Positions 1 to 9,559 of a stretch of DNA of 22,704 nt are shown piece by piece (within the stretch, counting starts at the first letter, position 1; each line of letters begins with the position of its first letter). Below the pieces are notes generated by a model. The model was given only the letters and a program-made list of their open reading frames with translations, was not told the DNA's origin and did no database searches. A program made the translations under genes and the position numbers. The DNA comes from Trichinella spiralis (lineage: Eukaryota > Nematoda > Enoplea > Trichinellida > Trichinellidae): NCBI GenBank assembly GCA_000181795.3, contig CM012955.1:10199253-10221956 (forward strand), given 5' to 3'.

Positions 1-1
1 T

Positions 2-1467
2 CACATGCTTGTTGACAACAGTTACGGCAGTTGTGCGACAAATGCTTACGGGCATTTGTCCCAACAGGATTCATCATCCATCAGCGACTTTGACCACTTT
101 TTGCAAGAAATCGACTCAAACGATCTGAACGCGTTGCTGCAAGACTGGACAACCGATACAGGTCCGACGGATTTGTCTGCATCGTCGAACACGAATCATC
201 TGGATGTTTACGACGCGCATGCTTACAGCGGCCGTCCACCGTGCCGGTACCAAGCGATGCCGACGAACGCGACGTACGACTTGGCCAACAGGTGCATGAA
301 GACTTCGCACCCGGGCGATTTGGACTTCATCTCCACCCAAGAAGCGGCCGGCACGCCGGACAGTGGCATTCAGTCCATCGCCGAATCGCCAAACGGCGGC
401 CATCCGTCCCCAGCGCAAACTCTGTTCTACCACAGTCCGCCCGCACCGCCGACATCCGCCGAGGTTCCGTTGAGCATTGAAATCGATTCAGCCGAACGCG
501 GCAGTTCGGGCGCTGGCCTGTTGACCATTGCGGATCGTTACAGCGACATGCCTGTGCTGTTGCCGGAAGTGCAGCCGCCGCCGAAACTCAGCCGGGCAGC
601 GGCACCGCCCATGGAATTGTCGGCAAACTTTCAACCCGGCAACACTGGTCTAACTAGAGAAGCATCGATCAGGAAACAGGCATCGGCGGATAATAATAGG
701 ACGGGGATCAAGCAGTACGGTGGTTTGCAGCAGCAGCAGCAGCAGCAGCTCGGCGCACGGCAAGTAGCGTCGTCGGTGGGTAGTTTGCTTGTGGATCCGG
801 CTGCAGACGTGAATTCTCTTGTGGAAAGTATCGTCGCCACGTTGCCACCGGAAAAGTTGCGCTCGTTCAGCCGTCTGCTGGCGAGGAAGGTGATGAAACG
901 AAATCCGGTGAAGTCGAAGATAAAAGAAATCCCAGTCGACCAAGGTTCCAAGAATCATCTCAAATTGGCAAGTAACAACGAACAACAACTGGAAGAAGAA
1001 AAAGCATCGTCGTCGTCGACGTCGAAGCAGTCATTGCCGGACGACGAAGGGGCGATGCCGGCTCTGTTGGCCGAACAATTGGATTTGGTGGAACAGTTGG
1101 ATGACAGCGGTTCGTTTCCACCATCGCCTCCGCCGGACGATCATCCATTTCGTGGCATCAGTCCAGAAAGAGCTAAACGCATGATGGACAATTGGTTGGA
1201 ATATCGACGTCACGTGCAAATTGCACTGGCCGAATCGCTGCCGGCGCCGGCGAATCAGACGGACGGAGTTGCTGGTCCAGTAGTGGCCGGTGAAGATGCA
1301 AGCAAATCTTGGGTCCAAATCAACGACGATCCAAACTCACAGAACATATCGGTGAAAATTCGCCTTCCACCTCCGACGGCGAGCAAATTGAAACGCAACC
1401 AGTGCAATGCATCCAAAGACCAACCACACCATGTGAGCTGCAATTTCAACAGTCGACTCATGTCTGG
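2..1467 (+). CDS. Large 5' exon of the ASH1-like gene, low-complexity acidic protein
   Basis: The frame is open from the window edge; the first ATG is at 5, but the reading frame also continues to base 2, so the true start may lie outside. The exon closes with a good donor (GTAAGA at 1468), leaving two bases of a codon. The 488 residues are mostly disordered: an acidic stretch near residues 24-50 (DFDHFLQEIDSNDL), a TPDSGIQSI motif near 117, proline-rich runs, seven glutamines near 244, a basic patch near 290-310 and a short likely helix near 390-410 (SPERAKRMMDNWLEYRRHVQ). GC content is far above that of the flanking introns. It has no catalytic domain. It could be the N-terminal part of ASH1, which is typically long and disordered, or belong to a separate gene. 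Confidence 0.7.
728..748 (+). repeat. CAG7 trinucleotide run coding polyglutamine
   Basis: Seven pure CAG codons in the frame of the 5' exon give seven glutamines. Pure codon repeats of this kind tend to vary in length. Confidence 0.9.
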
Positions 1468-3164
1468 GTAAGAAGTGCGGATTTGTTTCTTTTTTTAAAT
1501 CAAATTTCATCCCACTGTCACTGCAATATTTGTTGTCAACTGTCACTGTTATCTGTTCAAAGTTACACAGTATGCAGGGTATGTTTTGTACGTACAACAT
1601 GAACAACTGAAGAACAACAGTAGTGGCTTTTTGGGACTTTGTAATATATGCCGAGTTGACGTAGTGCAATAATGCATTATATTAATTATGCAAAACTGCT
1701 AACTTTATTTAGGCTTGGAAAATATGATTTGGTAAAATTTGAAGGGTTTGATCAAATGAAGGGGACAATAATTCTTTCTCTTCTGCAATATCTATATAAA
1801 CTAGGCTTTTCTGTATAATATATATATATTAAAATGAAATGCTGTCGTTATAGTTCCAATAATAATGATAATAATAAAGTTCCTAATTATAAATAGTATA
1901 ATTATTTCTAATTATAATATTTCGGGCTTTTTGTTATAAAAATATTTCGATTATTGGTAAAATTTTGTTTAAAAATGCATAACAAACATTAGCAGTGGAA
2001 ATAAGTACTTTTTAGAAACTGCAATAAAGCGATGAATGACGTTATGCTCTGGTAAAGGTTCTGATGATTGAGATCTAACTCGCCAAGAGGAACCAAATTC
2101 TGATCGAATAAAATACAAGCATAAATGAAACAAGTTTGTGCTTTAAATGGGGTCAACAATTTTTCGAATTATTTTATGATCCTCTTCTTGGAAGGGAATT
2201 CTTGATTTTGCCATATGTCAGCTGGCATTGATTTTTGCATTTTTCCCCCGAAAACAGCTTTGCGTGCAGTTCGCATTTTATTGAAAATACAAAACTACAC
2301 AAATTATAAAGTGAACAGACAACTTTAACAAGTTTATTTATTTCAGATAATAAACCGTTTCGAACATATTTAACCTCCCTCTCAAGGATATATTCTTCAA
2401 TGGACTCTGAATGCAGTTATTACGAGGGATCTTTTTATTGTTGAATATTACCAAAAAAAATCAACACAAATTTTGAAATTTTTTTTTGTTTTGTTCAATA
2501 TTATCGATGATCTGAGTTTGTGATGTGCGGTATTAAGAAGACGGATTACACACAGCTTTTGCCTTTTCTTTGTAGCAAGCATTGAAATATGCAATACAAC
2601 AATCTCTTGCTGTTTTTTTTACTGACGATGATTAATATATGTCTGGAAATTACAGTACTTTTTCCTTGACAAATGAAAACCCATGTGACAAGCAACTGTT
2701 TTAAATACAGACTGCTTGTTGTTGTTGATGGAAATAATGCTGCTAGTAGTCTCTTTGCACGCTTGTTTCATTGATTCATGTAATACGCAACTTTAAAATT
2801 ATTGTTGTTCGAAATACTGGTTTGTTTATAATAATTTCTGATTGTCATGATGATAGTTTGGAGAAGAAAATTTATGGATGATGATGATTCAATACTTACT
2901 TATGCATCACATACTTTTTCATCAACATTGCAACTATGTTTGCAAATGCATGCATACTGTTGAATTTATGCAAATACGACAAGAACAGCTATGCGCATTT
3001 GTGGAATGAGAAAGTTTCAGACATGATGAACATTTATTTGGTTTACTTTGCATGTTTTAAAATATTTATTTCATTTTAATATTTAGGCCTGCGCCTAGAT
3101 AGATAAATATATATATATATATATATATGTAATTGTGTCTACAGTAATGGATATTGTGTTTTAG
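1468..3164 (+). other. Intron 1, AT-rich, no gene seen
   Basis: It runs from GTAAGA to a TTTTAG acceptor. It contains short AT runs, several AATAAA-like hexamers and an (AT)n run near its 3' end. I found no open frame with protein-like composition on either strand. Confidence 0.6.
3107..3129. repeat. (AT)n microsatellite
   Basis: A pure run of alternating A and T, 35 bases upstream of the next exon. Confidence 0.9.
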
Positions 3165-3269
3165 AAATCAGAGAACAAAGCATTCGTCATTGAAACGTTA
3201 TCGTGAACAAAACACATCGCAAGAAGCATCACTGGGAAGCTGTGATGATGATGATGATGATCATGATGA
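3165..3269 (+). CDS. Exon 2 of the ASH1-like gene, basic then poly-Asp
   Basis: A TTTTAG acceptor and a GTATGT donor bound this exon. It enters in the phase left by exon 1 (GG plus A gives Gly) and leaves two bases. It reads about 35 residues: a basic stretch (RTKHSSLKRYREQ), then six aspartates from GAT repeats, then HDE. Phase agreement on both sides is the main evidence. The GAT repeat is an unstable simple sequence. Confidence 0.6.
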
Positions 3270-3337
3270 GTATGTATCAGTCGTTGCAGAAAATTTGTTT
3301 TCCACATCACACATCTAGCAAAGGCTTGTGATTTCAG

Positions 3338-3449
3338 TGAATTGAATGAAAATATGGAAACTTGGAAATATTGTCCATCAGCGAACAACGGCGGCACATT
3401 TAAAACGCCCAACCAGTGTACAATGCCTTACCGTGATTGGAACAGCAAA
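3338..3449 (+). CDS. Exon 3 of the ASH1-like gene
   Basis: It follows a TTTCAG acceptor and joins exon 2 in phase (GA plus T gives Asp). It reads about 37 open codons, including ETWKYCPSANNGG and MPYRDWNSK, to a GTATGA donor at 3450 in phase 0. I recognise no domain. Three exons in a row that agree in phase make a real transcript unit likely. Confidence 0.55.
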
Positions 3450-3708
3450 GTATGAAGTTGATAAACTGCTAAATTTCTAAAAACATTCATTATTTTGATG
3501 CTTCATTCACATTTACTTTTGTAATTATGCATATTATATCATTTCTGTTGACTTCAGGTAAACATATTGTATGGCATGTATTTTTATTAAAACTGAAGGA
3601 AGCAGAATCTTAAAGCAGAATATTTTTAATCTATTATAATATTTGAAAATTTCTTACTTGAGAACCACACTATTACTTTGCATGTTGTATTCAAATTTTA
3701 TTGCTGAA

Positions 3709-3824
3709 AGTAAATATAATAAACTGACTTACGACAATTTGAGCAGTAACATATCCGTTGTTATATTTGAGAATCATGCAACCACAGTTGATGTGAATGA
3801 AAGAATTGCCTGCTGTCATTGGAG
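3709..3824 (+). CDS. Possible pre-AWS exon of the ASH1-like gene
   Basis: The reading frame gives YNKLTYDNLSSNISVVIF and ends in ERIACCHWR before a GTAGAT donor. The position, just ahead of a CGxxC motif, and the closing ACC resemble the stretch leading into the AWS cysteines of ASH1 (known form: acidic residues, then CNC). No acceptor matches the phase left by exon 3, so the left border is unresolved. This is a weak, order-based assignment. Confidence 0.35.
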
Positions 3825-3947
3825 GTAGATATCTTTTCCAAGCAGTTCTGTGTGATTCAAGATAAGCTTTGTTTTTGTTTTGCAATTTTTGTTTGTTTGA
3901 ACTGTAATAAATAAAATTGTAAACAATATCGCTAATTTACTTAATGC

Positions 3948-3976
3948 TAATAATAATAATAATAATAATAATAATA
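3948..3976. repeat. (TAA)n microsatellite
   Basis: About nine to ten TAA units inside the intron upstream of the AWS-like exon. Confidence 0.9.
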
Positions 3977-4120
3977 CAATCGTGCATATAAGAAGTACCA
4001 CATGCAGTGAGTTGTAGAATTTGAGAAGTGATTTTTATAATAATGAAAAAAACAACAGCAACAATAAATTGTGTGTATATATTATTAAAGAATAAAAAGC
4101 TCGTTGAAGAGCCAAAATAG

Positions 4121-4227
4121 ACGTCGCGGAGAGGAAGGAAAAGATAGTGATAAAGCAAATGCAACAGATAGATGACTGTGGAAACGATTGTCAAGAGTTT
4201 GAAAAAATTGAAATCAGCATCGAATAA
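4121..4227 (+). pseudogene. AWS-like exon fragment, CGNDC motif
   Basis: After an AAATAG acceptor, the frame reads VAERKEKIVIKQMQQI, then DDCGNDCQE, then FEKIEISIE and a TAA. CGxDC followed by a polar segment is the second cysteine pair of AWS domains, which bind zinc just ahead of SET. The usual LNR and the next cysteine cluster are missing, and the frame stops where SET should begin. The upstream donor leaves a phase that does not fit this acceptor, though an AG about 12 bases downstream would fit. It is probably a decayed exon. Confidence 0.45.
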
Positions 4228-4394
4228 ACAACATAATCATGGCTCTGAAAAAGAAAAAAACGACGATAACGACAATATGACAGCAGAACTGATTAATCAT
4301 AAGATGCAAAAGCCTGTTTCAAAAGAAATTTCAAAATTCAACGACACTTCTGTATGCAAATTTAAAGACAGCAGCAAATGTTAGTTTTATTTTT

Positions 4395-4582
4395 GAAAAT
4401 TAATATTCCAAAAAGTCCAAAAAAATTCAAGTTGTAATCGTTCCGGTAAAAATAACGAAAAACACGAACAGACAATCGAACAATATTTCGAAAACGTAAT
4501 AGTGTTGAATAAAATAATAATACACTTTTATAATAATGCTATTGTGGAAAGGAGGCTATATTTGAAAATTTTGCAAATTTAA
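4395..4582 (+). other. Open stretch in the place where SET should be
   Basis: About 60 codons are open in one frame, including QTIEQYFENVIVLN. ASH1 SET domains carry a short xxxIEQYxxxxxxYCLN segment ahead of the catalytic core, so a relic is possible. The core motifs are absent and the composition is AT-rich, so this may be chance. Confidence 0.15.
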
Positions 4583-4668
4583 TAATGTGATAATTTTGAA
4601 ATGAAAATTATGTCATTATATCAATATTTATTTATTAATTTATTAATTAATTATGTGTTTGATTTTAG

Positions 4669-5048
4669 GTGAAACTGAAATGAAACGGAAAAGTCATGAA
4701 AAGTCGATCCACGTATTTTGAAGGAGAACATGAAATTTGTACACCAGGCTGTGGTGCTCAGTGAAAGTGTTGCACGCATTATTCGACTTCACCCACAAGC
4801 GATTTTGATTTATTTAAATTTAGTGCAACAAAAGTTGGACAACAACGACCAACTGAAAGCTCAACTTCAGCAAACTTTGATGGACACCATCATCACTTCG
4901 GTTATAATGATCGGCGTAGGTCCTAGTGGAAGGCAGTTTTCTCAACTGCTATAGCCAGTTGTCGATTTTTCCATTCTGCCTCGCCGAGCGAATGCTATCC
5001 CAGATTAAGATAAAATTCGTTGCATATGGGCTTTGTTTGAAAATGACG
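4669..5048 (+). pseudogene. Post-SET linker to start of PHD, with stops
   Basis: A TTTTAG acceptor opens the exon; a GTAATT donor closes it in phase 1. From 4718 one frame reads through a helical stretch ([19 protein letters not shown]) that sits where ASH1 proteins have a conserved helical segment ahead of the bromodomain, then [13 protein letters not shown], like a first bromodomain helix, and finally [12 protein letters not shown], the start of the PHD. TAG at 4952 and TAA at 5006 interrupt this frame. In another frame, [12 protein letters not shown] could be a relic of the post-SET cysteines. The second PHD zinc ligand is Trp instead of Cys. Most of the bromodomain is missing. Confidence 0.55.
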
Positions 5049-5284
5049 GTAATTCTTTTTTCTCGATTATCATATAAATGAGCAAACAAAATATTACCGT
5101 ACTCCATTATTCATTATTATCATTCTTGTTGGCATGCATGCAGTTATGCTAGTAGTAATTAAGTCAAGCGCTTCATGCAGTTGTGTCATCTGCTCAGTCA
5201 AATGCAGTCACAGTCATTTTTCTTTGAATTGACATTGACGAGATAAGTAGATTGATATTATTATTTTACTATTGTTAATTTTAG

Positions 5285-5525
5285 GCTTGATGATTCAGTG
5301 TGACAAATGCTCATATTGGTAACACTCCCGTTGTGCCGAACAACGCAAAGTGAAAAATTCAGACCAACTATATATTTGTGAAATATGCAACATCAAGGTT
5401 GCGTCGTTTAGCTGGAAAAGCATGCACGGGATATTATTATGAAAGAGCAGCCCAGAAAACGCTTGAACAATTGCATTTAGCAATTTTTTCAATTTTGTAT
5501 GAAACAATTTATTTATGCAGATTTA
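5285..5525 (+). pseudogene. PHD finger core and start of BAH, stop plus frameshift
   Basis: It joins the previous exon exactly in phase (G plus GC gives Gly). It reads GLMIQCDKCSYW, a TAA at 5320, then HSRCAEQ and YICEICN. This is the ASH1 PHD pattern C..C...W(Q)H..C...YxCExC; the stop sits where family members have Gln after Trp. PHD fingers read histone H3 tails. After 5397 the useful frame changes by one base and reads GYYYERAAQKTLEQ, resembling the early BAH segment (HHYFRPHET in vertebrates). No good donor was seen near 5397, which fits an indel in a once continuous exon. Confidence 0.75.
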
Positions 5526-5761
5526 GGTCAAATGTAATTACTCAGTTGAACTGAGTTCCATTCGATTATTTCATTTCAAATATTAGTGATACTATTTTTG
5601 CAGTAGAAATATATTTATATATGATGCTTACTTCAGCCGGCCAGATGAAATTGTTTGCGATCGTTCTCAATGTTTCTGTAAAAATGAGGTCAATAAATTA
5701 AAACATGCAAATATTTCTAAATGTGATTTAATGTTCTTATTCTTATTCTTATTTTGTTTAG

Positions 5762-6025
5762 ATATTACTGTCACCGGTATATGATACTCTTCCAATGGAC
5801 ATGGTGGTTGGGAGATGTTTAGTTATGAATGTGGCAACATTTTGCCTGGGTTGACCAAAGATACCTCGATATGACGAACAAGATGTATACATATGTGAAT
5901 GTCGAATTGATCGTGCACGGAGGCTGACCACAAAAACTCAATCGTCGAAGTATTTTACAATTAGCACACAGTCATACGTTTCTAATAACTTTCCCCAGCC
6001 CTTGTCTGTGAAACCAATTCCTACT
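5762..6025 (+). pseudogene. BAH domain exon of the ASH1-like gene
   Basis: Bounded by a TTTTAG-like acceptor (ends 5761) and GTACGT at 6026; 88 codons, phase 0 on both sides. It reads [19 protein letters not shown], then TFCLG, a TGA at 5852, then YDEQDVYICECRIDRARRL and later SYVSNNFPQPL. This closely matches the second half of the ASH1 BAH domain (PLYE.IPL..VVG.C..... TYCKGRP...EQDVYICDYRLDK). BAH domains are protein-interaction modules of chromatin factors. The single stop replaces the conserved Arg of GRP, a CGA-to-TGA type change. Confidence 0.85.
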
Positions 6026-6081
6026 GTACGTGTACTTAATAAATATACTCGTTCAGATATACACTTCGTTTTGTGTTATAG

Positions 6082-6222
6082 TCAATGTTAACAACTAGAG
6101 CAGAGATGACTGAGAAAAATAATAAACAGCAATCTGATGAAGCTGTTTTCTCTGAGGATGTGGCAGTAGAACGTTTAAAGAATATTCTAAATACTGGTAT
6201 GGCAATACGACGATATGATTGA
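6082..6222 (+). CDS. C-terminal exon of the ASH1-like gene
   Basis: A TTATAG acceptor joins the BAH exon in phase 0. It reads SMLTTRAEMTEKNNKQQ, an acidic stretch, then VAVERLKNILNTG and RRYD before TGA at 6220. Vertebrate ASH1L ends with a similar short helix (RERLNQILLNLLEK) in the same place after BAH. A donor-like GGTATGG at 6196 offers an alternative exon end. From 6198 on, the exon is part of a direct repeat found again at 8855. Confidence 0.5.
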   Translation, partial: SMLTTRAEMTEKNNKQQSDEAVFSEDVAVERLKNILNTGMAIRRYD

Positions 6223-6748
6223 AAAGATGTTGCTAAAATATGGAACAAAACACTTATCTCATTGTAAATGATACCGGTATGTAATAGCATGTTGATAATT
6301 TAACGCAATCTTTGAATTTTGTCTTGCATATGTAACAACTCTATTTTTCTAAAAAAAGTTTTTTATGGTTCTCACAAAATTTTTATTAGAAAATATTTCA
6401 TTTAAAACATGCAAATTTGAACATCACTGTTTAACAATGATAACATTTTGATGAAAAATATACTTTGTTTGCTTTTGTGCAATTACAAACTGTTTCTATT
6501 AAACTGAAATTGTAAGCAGTGTTGAAAGCTAAGAAAAAAAGAAAACGAAATATTTTTACATTGTTGTTTTATCTTGAACAATTCGTCAAATAATTAAAAA
6601 CATTTAAGAATTGTTTTTTCATTCATTTTACTTCAGATGTATAATATATATAAATGAAAAATAGAATAAGGTGAGTTATTTGTAAATAATTTTCAATTCA
6701 ATTGAAATGATTTGATGATAATAAAATTTTTAAAGCTACGTTAGCCTT
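6198..6748. repeat. Direct repeat, copy A (551 bp)
   Basis: It matches 8855-9423 from TATGGCAATACGACG through a shared end at GCTACG(T/C)(T/C)AGCCTT. By eye the copies are about 95% alike, with some twenty base changes and a few short indels. The end is an imperfect palindrome, AAAGCTACGTTAGCCTTT. The left edge lies inside the last ASH1-like exon. It could be a segmental duplication or a non-autonomous element. Confidence 0.85.
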
Positions 6749-6761
6749 TGCATTGCCTGAA

Positions 6762-6769
6762 TGACGTCA
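6762..6769. promoter_or_regulatory. CRE palindrome TGACGTCA
   Basis: A perfect CRE/ATF-type palindrome about 155 bases upstream of the ORF at 6925, in a stretch richer in GC than its surroundings. It is a candidate promoter element. Confidence 0.4.
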
Positions 6770-6885
6770 TTGCCGTAACTTTAAAACGTTGCTTACTTTA
6801 AAGGGTATTTTAAACAATTCACGCCCTGTTATTTATTACTAGCCGACATTACGTTGGTTGAGTTCAGTTTGGTGATAGTGCTTTG

Positions 6886-6893
6886 TATCGATA
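6886..6893. promoter_or_regulatory. TATCGATA (DRE-type) box
   Basis: A perfect TATCGATA palindrome 32 bases upstream of the ATG at 6925. In insects this is the DREF/BEAF site of housekeeping promoters; whether it has that role here is not known. Confidence 0.35.
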
Positions 6894-6924
6894 GCCGGCG
6901 AATTGTTCGTTCGAAAGCGCAACG

Positions 6925-7218
6925 ATGACTTTTCTCTATCTGGTTAATGTGTACTTGTGGAGGGTGTCACTGGTGCTGGGATTGCAGTCACTGCTGATGG
7001 TCGTTGCTTTCTTAATTTGCAGTCTGTTTCATGAATTCTTGAATTTTTTGAAAGAAAAGAGAATGGCCGCGGCACATTATACAGAGAACAACGGTCCGCT
7101 CACTGTATTTAGAAGAGCTGCCCCGCGTGTGGTCGTTGGAGGAATATTTCATGTAAAATTTATAAAAGAAGAATTACCATTAGTGTCGAACAACTACAAC
7201 CGTACATGCAGCAAATAA
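6925..7218 (+). CDS. Small single-pass membrane protein ORF, unidentified
   Basis: Ninety-seven codons from an ATG in a GC-richer island to TAA. Residues 1-42 are strongly hydrophobic (LWRVSLVLGLQSLLMV, then AFLICSLFHEFLNFLKEKR), giving one or two membrane segments or a signal anchor, followed by a basic patch. The rest (FRRAAPRVVVGGIFH) is polar to basic. The W...L..S......L...HEFL.FL.EKR spacing faintly recalls the first membrane segment of CTR copper transporters, but the methionine motifs and second and third segments are absent, so I do not assign it. A donor-like GTAAAA after GGIFH (7153) would make it a first exon. CRE and TATCGATA boxes lie upstream. Confidence 0.5.
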   Translation: MTFLYLVNVYLWRVSLVLGLQSLLMVVAFLICSLFHEFLNFLKEKRMAAAHYTENNGPLTVFRRAAPRVVVGGIFHVKFIKEELPLVSNNYNRTCSK

Positions 7219-7607
7219 CTGACGCTTCAATTATATAAATATTGTGTATTTATTTCTTTACATTACCTCTAAATTCTATTATTTTTTGATCTTTTTTAAA
7301 TCGACGAGAGACATTATTATCTCATTTTCAATCATCAACTTCATATATTTTATTTTTTCAAATTCAGTTTCATGAAAAACTTCACTTTCACTTTGTTCCA
7401 CGATTATTATTGGCGACATATGGATTTTTTACTTTTAATAAATGAATATAAAAATAAATTTGTTTATCACGTGCTTTGCTATCAGAAAACTGACGCATGA
7501 CGCATAGAAAATATTATGAGAGCAAAATTATATGCAGAATAGTGCTAAATATTCCAATTCACCGTTCAAGGTGGTGCTGTTGAATTTCTTTGTTTCTTTG
7601 TTCTCAG
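7219..7607. other. AT-rich stretch, no gene seen
   Basis: Contains AATAAA at 7438-7443, usable as a poly(A) signal for the ORF above. No protein-like open frame on either strand. Confidence 0.5.
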
Positions 7608-7693
7608 GAGATTGTTAACTAGATTCGAGAGCGGTATCATGTAGAGAACGAGTATCTCTAGTAGTCGTCTGTCGAATAGCAGTAGATCAAATG
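7608..7693 (+). pseudogene. Exon-like island, serine-rich, one stop
   Basis: A TTCTCAG acceptor and a GTAATT donor enclose one frame reading LLTRFESGIM, a TAG at 7642, then RTSISSSRLSNSSRSN. Base composition is clearly richer in GC than the flanks. The product is not recognised. It may be a decayed exon of the gene starting at 6925, but the splice phases do not join directly. Confidence 0.3.
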
Positions 7694-7887
7694 GTAATTT
7701 AACAGCAACTTAGCATAAACAACACCATCAGATCAAAGAAAGCCAGTCAGTCGTTCAGCGTGTTGAGCAGAAATGCGGTTGGGCTATTTTTGGTTGTATG
7801 ATTTCATAAAAATTTCAGTTATTATTTATAGAAGTTGTTTTTGATTATTTATTTCTATAAATGCTTGCATTGTGCCTGCGCTATTAA

Positions 7888-8019
7888 TTAATTGATCATC
7901 AGCAGAGTACTCACAAGCAGCGAGGTTACATAGCCACGTTTGGTCAAATTGATGCTGTTAGGAAAGTGATCCGCAGTAGTTCCATGGTTTCGGCTACAGA
8001 TATGACCATGGTGCTATAG
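7888..8019 (+). CDS. Candidate 3' terminal exon, unidentified
   Basis: An open frame with protein-like composition (HKQRGYIATFGQIDAVRKVI, then RSSSMVSATDM) ends at TAG 8017. AATAAA follows four bases later at 8023, as in a terminal exon. Likely acceptors are the AGs at 7901-7905. I do not recognise the family. No upstream exon joins it in phase. Confidence 0.35.
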   Translation, partial: LIDHQQSTHKQRGYIATFGQIDAVRKVIRSSSMVSATDMTMVL

Positions 8020-8854
8020 ACAAATAAATCTTAACAGATTATTAAAATCATTATTGGTCTCTTGCTGCTACTGACAATGTTCTGTAATTTTCTTTGTGAG
8101 TTACGTAAGGGTGCATGTATGAATACCACTTTAAATAACAGAAATCCCCTTATTTATTGCAAGTAATCTTAAGAAAATAACTGACGGCAGAATGATTTCA
8201 GATGCGTTCTCTTTCTTCTCGCTTTTTAGTGAAACCTATTCATTTCTCCTACATCATATATTACAATAAAAAAAGCTATTTTTATTCAAAACAGTGTCCT
8301 ACATTGCATCTGACAACATTCTGGTGGATGTTTCAAACCAGATGATATTGGTTAACACCAATTATTATTAATCTTCAGTACTAATATGTTGGTAATGAAT
8401 GGATTCATTCATTTATGAACTCTCAAATGAGCTTGAAAAAGATCTTTTATATTCATGAAAAGAAATGAATGTGCATAATGATCATATTTTCCAAATGTTA
8501 TGCAAAATGTAAATGGAACGTACATTGAGATAAGCGCGTATTTATTTAAATTTATGAGCACTGCAAATGAAAAATTAGTTAATTCGACCTAAGGTTATGT
8601 ATTTTGCTATTTGCATTGCTCACTTATTACTCCAAAGTTAATTTTAAGCTTCATGGCCAGTTATTGAATCCGTCGTCATGATGGACCATGCTGAATTTCA
8701 GTTCTCTCTTTCAATTATCATTCATAGCTATGATATGTTACCTAACGTATCCATCCATCAATTCTTTCACTCTTTCAATCAACCAACCACTGAAGATGTT
8801 TTCAAACTGCTGAGAAGCAATTAAGTATTTTTCTTGTTTGTATTATTTTTTATT
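8020..8854. other. AT-rich stretch, no gene seen
   Basis: Only short open frames of biased composition. Nothing recognisable on either strand. Confidence 0.5.
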
Positions 8855-9423
8855 TATGGCAATACGACGATATGATTGAAAAGATGTTGCTAAAATATGG
8901 AACAAAGCACTTATCTCATTGTGAATGATATCGGTATGTAATAGCATGTTGATAATTTAACGCAATCTTTGAACTTTGTCTTGCATATGTAACAACTCTA
9001 TTTTTCTAAAAAAAGTTTTTTATGGTGTTTTCACAAAATTTTTATTAGAAAACATTTCATTTAAAACATGCAAATTTGAATATCACTGTTTAACAATGAT
9101 AACATTTTGATGAAAAATATACTTTGTTTGCTTTGATTTTGTGCAATTACAAACTGTTTCTATTAAACTGAAATTGTAAGCAGTGTTGAAAGCTAAGAAA
9201 AATAGAAAACGAAATATTTTTACATTGTTGTTTTATCTTGAGCAGTTCGTCAAATAATTAAAAACATTTAACAATTGTTTTTTCATTCATTTTACTTCAG
9301 ATGTATAATATATATAAATGAAATATAAATTTCAAAATGAATAATGTGAGTTAATTATAAATGATTTTCAATTCAATTGAAATGATCTGAGGATAATAAA
9401 ATTTTTAAGGCTACGTCAGCCTT
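8855..9423. repeat. Direct repeat, copy B (569 bp)
   Basis: Second copy of 6198-6748, same orientation, 2.66 kb away. Its end forms a cleaner palindrome, AAGGCTACGTCAGCCTT (6-base arms). Unlike copy A, no coding exon lies on its left. Confidence 0.85.
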
Positions 9424-9559
9424 AAAACCTCTATCATTTTTTTATTATGAGAACTTTGCGTTGAATTGAAAATCAGTTATTTTTGAAAATCTAGTTTGTA
9501 CATATTATTTGCAGCTTTTACTGTACATTAAGCTGAATATTTGTCTTTTTGTTTTGCAG

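Larger units (their letters stand above)
1..6222 (+). pseudogene. ASH1/LIN-59-like chromatin regulator, decayed multi-exon copy
   Basis: ASH1 proteins are nuclear histone H3K36 methyltransferases of the Trithorax group, with the order AWS, SET, post-SET, bromodomain, PHD, BAH. This locus keeps that order in part: an AWS-like CGNDC at 4177-4191, a PHD finger split over 5015-5048 and 5285-5397, and a BAH domain at 5762-6025. The PHD and BAH matches are strong (MIQCDKC, VVGRC, EQDVYICE). I see no SET core: no NHSC, no YDY motif. Only the first part of a bromodomain could be present. In-frame stops lie in the linker (4952, 5006), PHD (5320) and BAH (5852), and the frame shifts between PHD and BAH. 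Introns are retained, so it is not a retrocopy. Because exon 1 is still open over 488 codons, decay may be recent or the 5' exons may have their own use. Assigning exons 1-3 to ASH1 rests on splice phase and position, not on domain matches. Confidence 0.75.

Noticed and set aside
116-1669. Several open frames opposite or overlapping the large 5' exon
   Set aside because: They are shadows of the GC-rich plus-strand exon, with Arg- or Cys-biased composition and no splice or start context.
3816-4194. Minus-strand frames rich in Leu and Ile
   Set aside because: They read through the (TAA)n microsatellite on the other strand and have simple-sequence composition.
4718-5854. Alternative genetic code with TAA/TAG/TGA read as Gln or Arg
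   Set aside because: The 488-codon exon and the 424-codon PI4K homologue have no internal stops, and the latter ends on a normal TGA at its expected length.
6036-6290. 84-codon minus-strand frame
   Set aside because: Lies opposite the last ASH1-like exon, which has better splice and family support.
6925-7218. Assignment as a CTR copper transporter
   Set aside because: Only the spacing around the first hydrophobic segment is similar; MxxxM and GxxxG motifs and the other membrane segments are absent.
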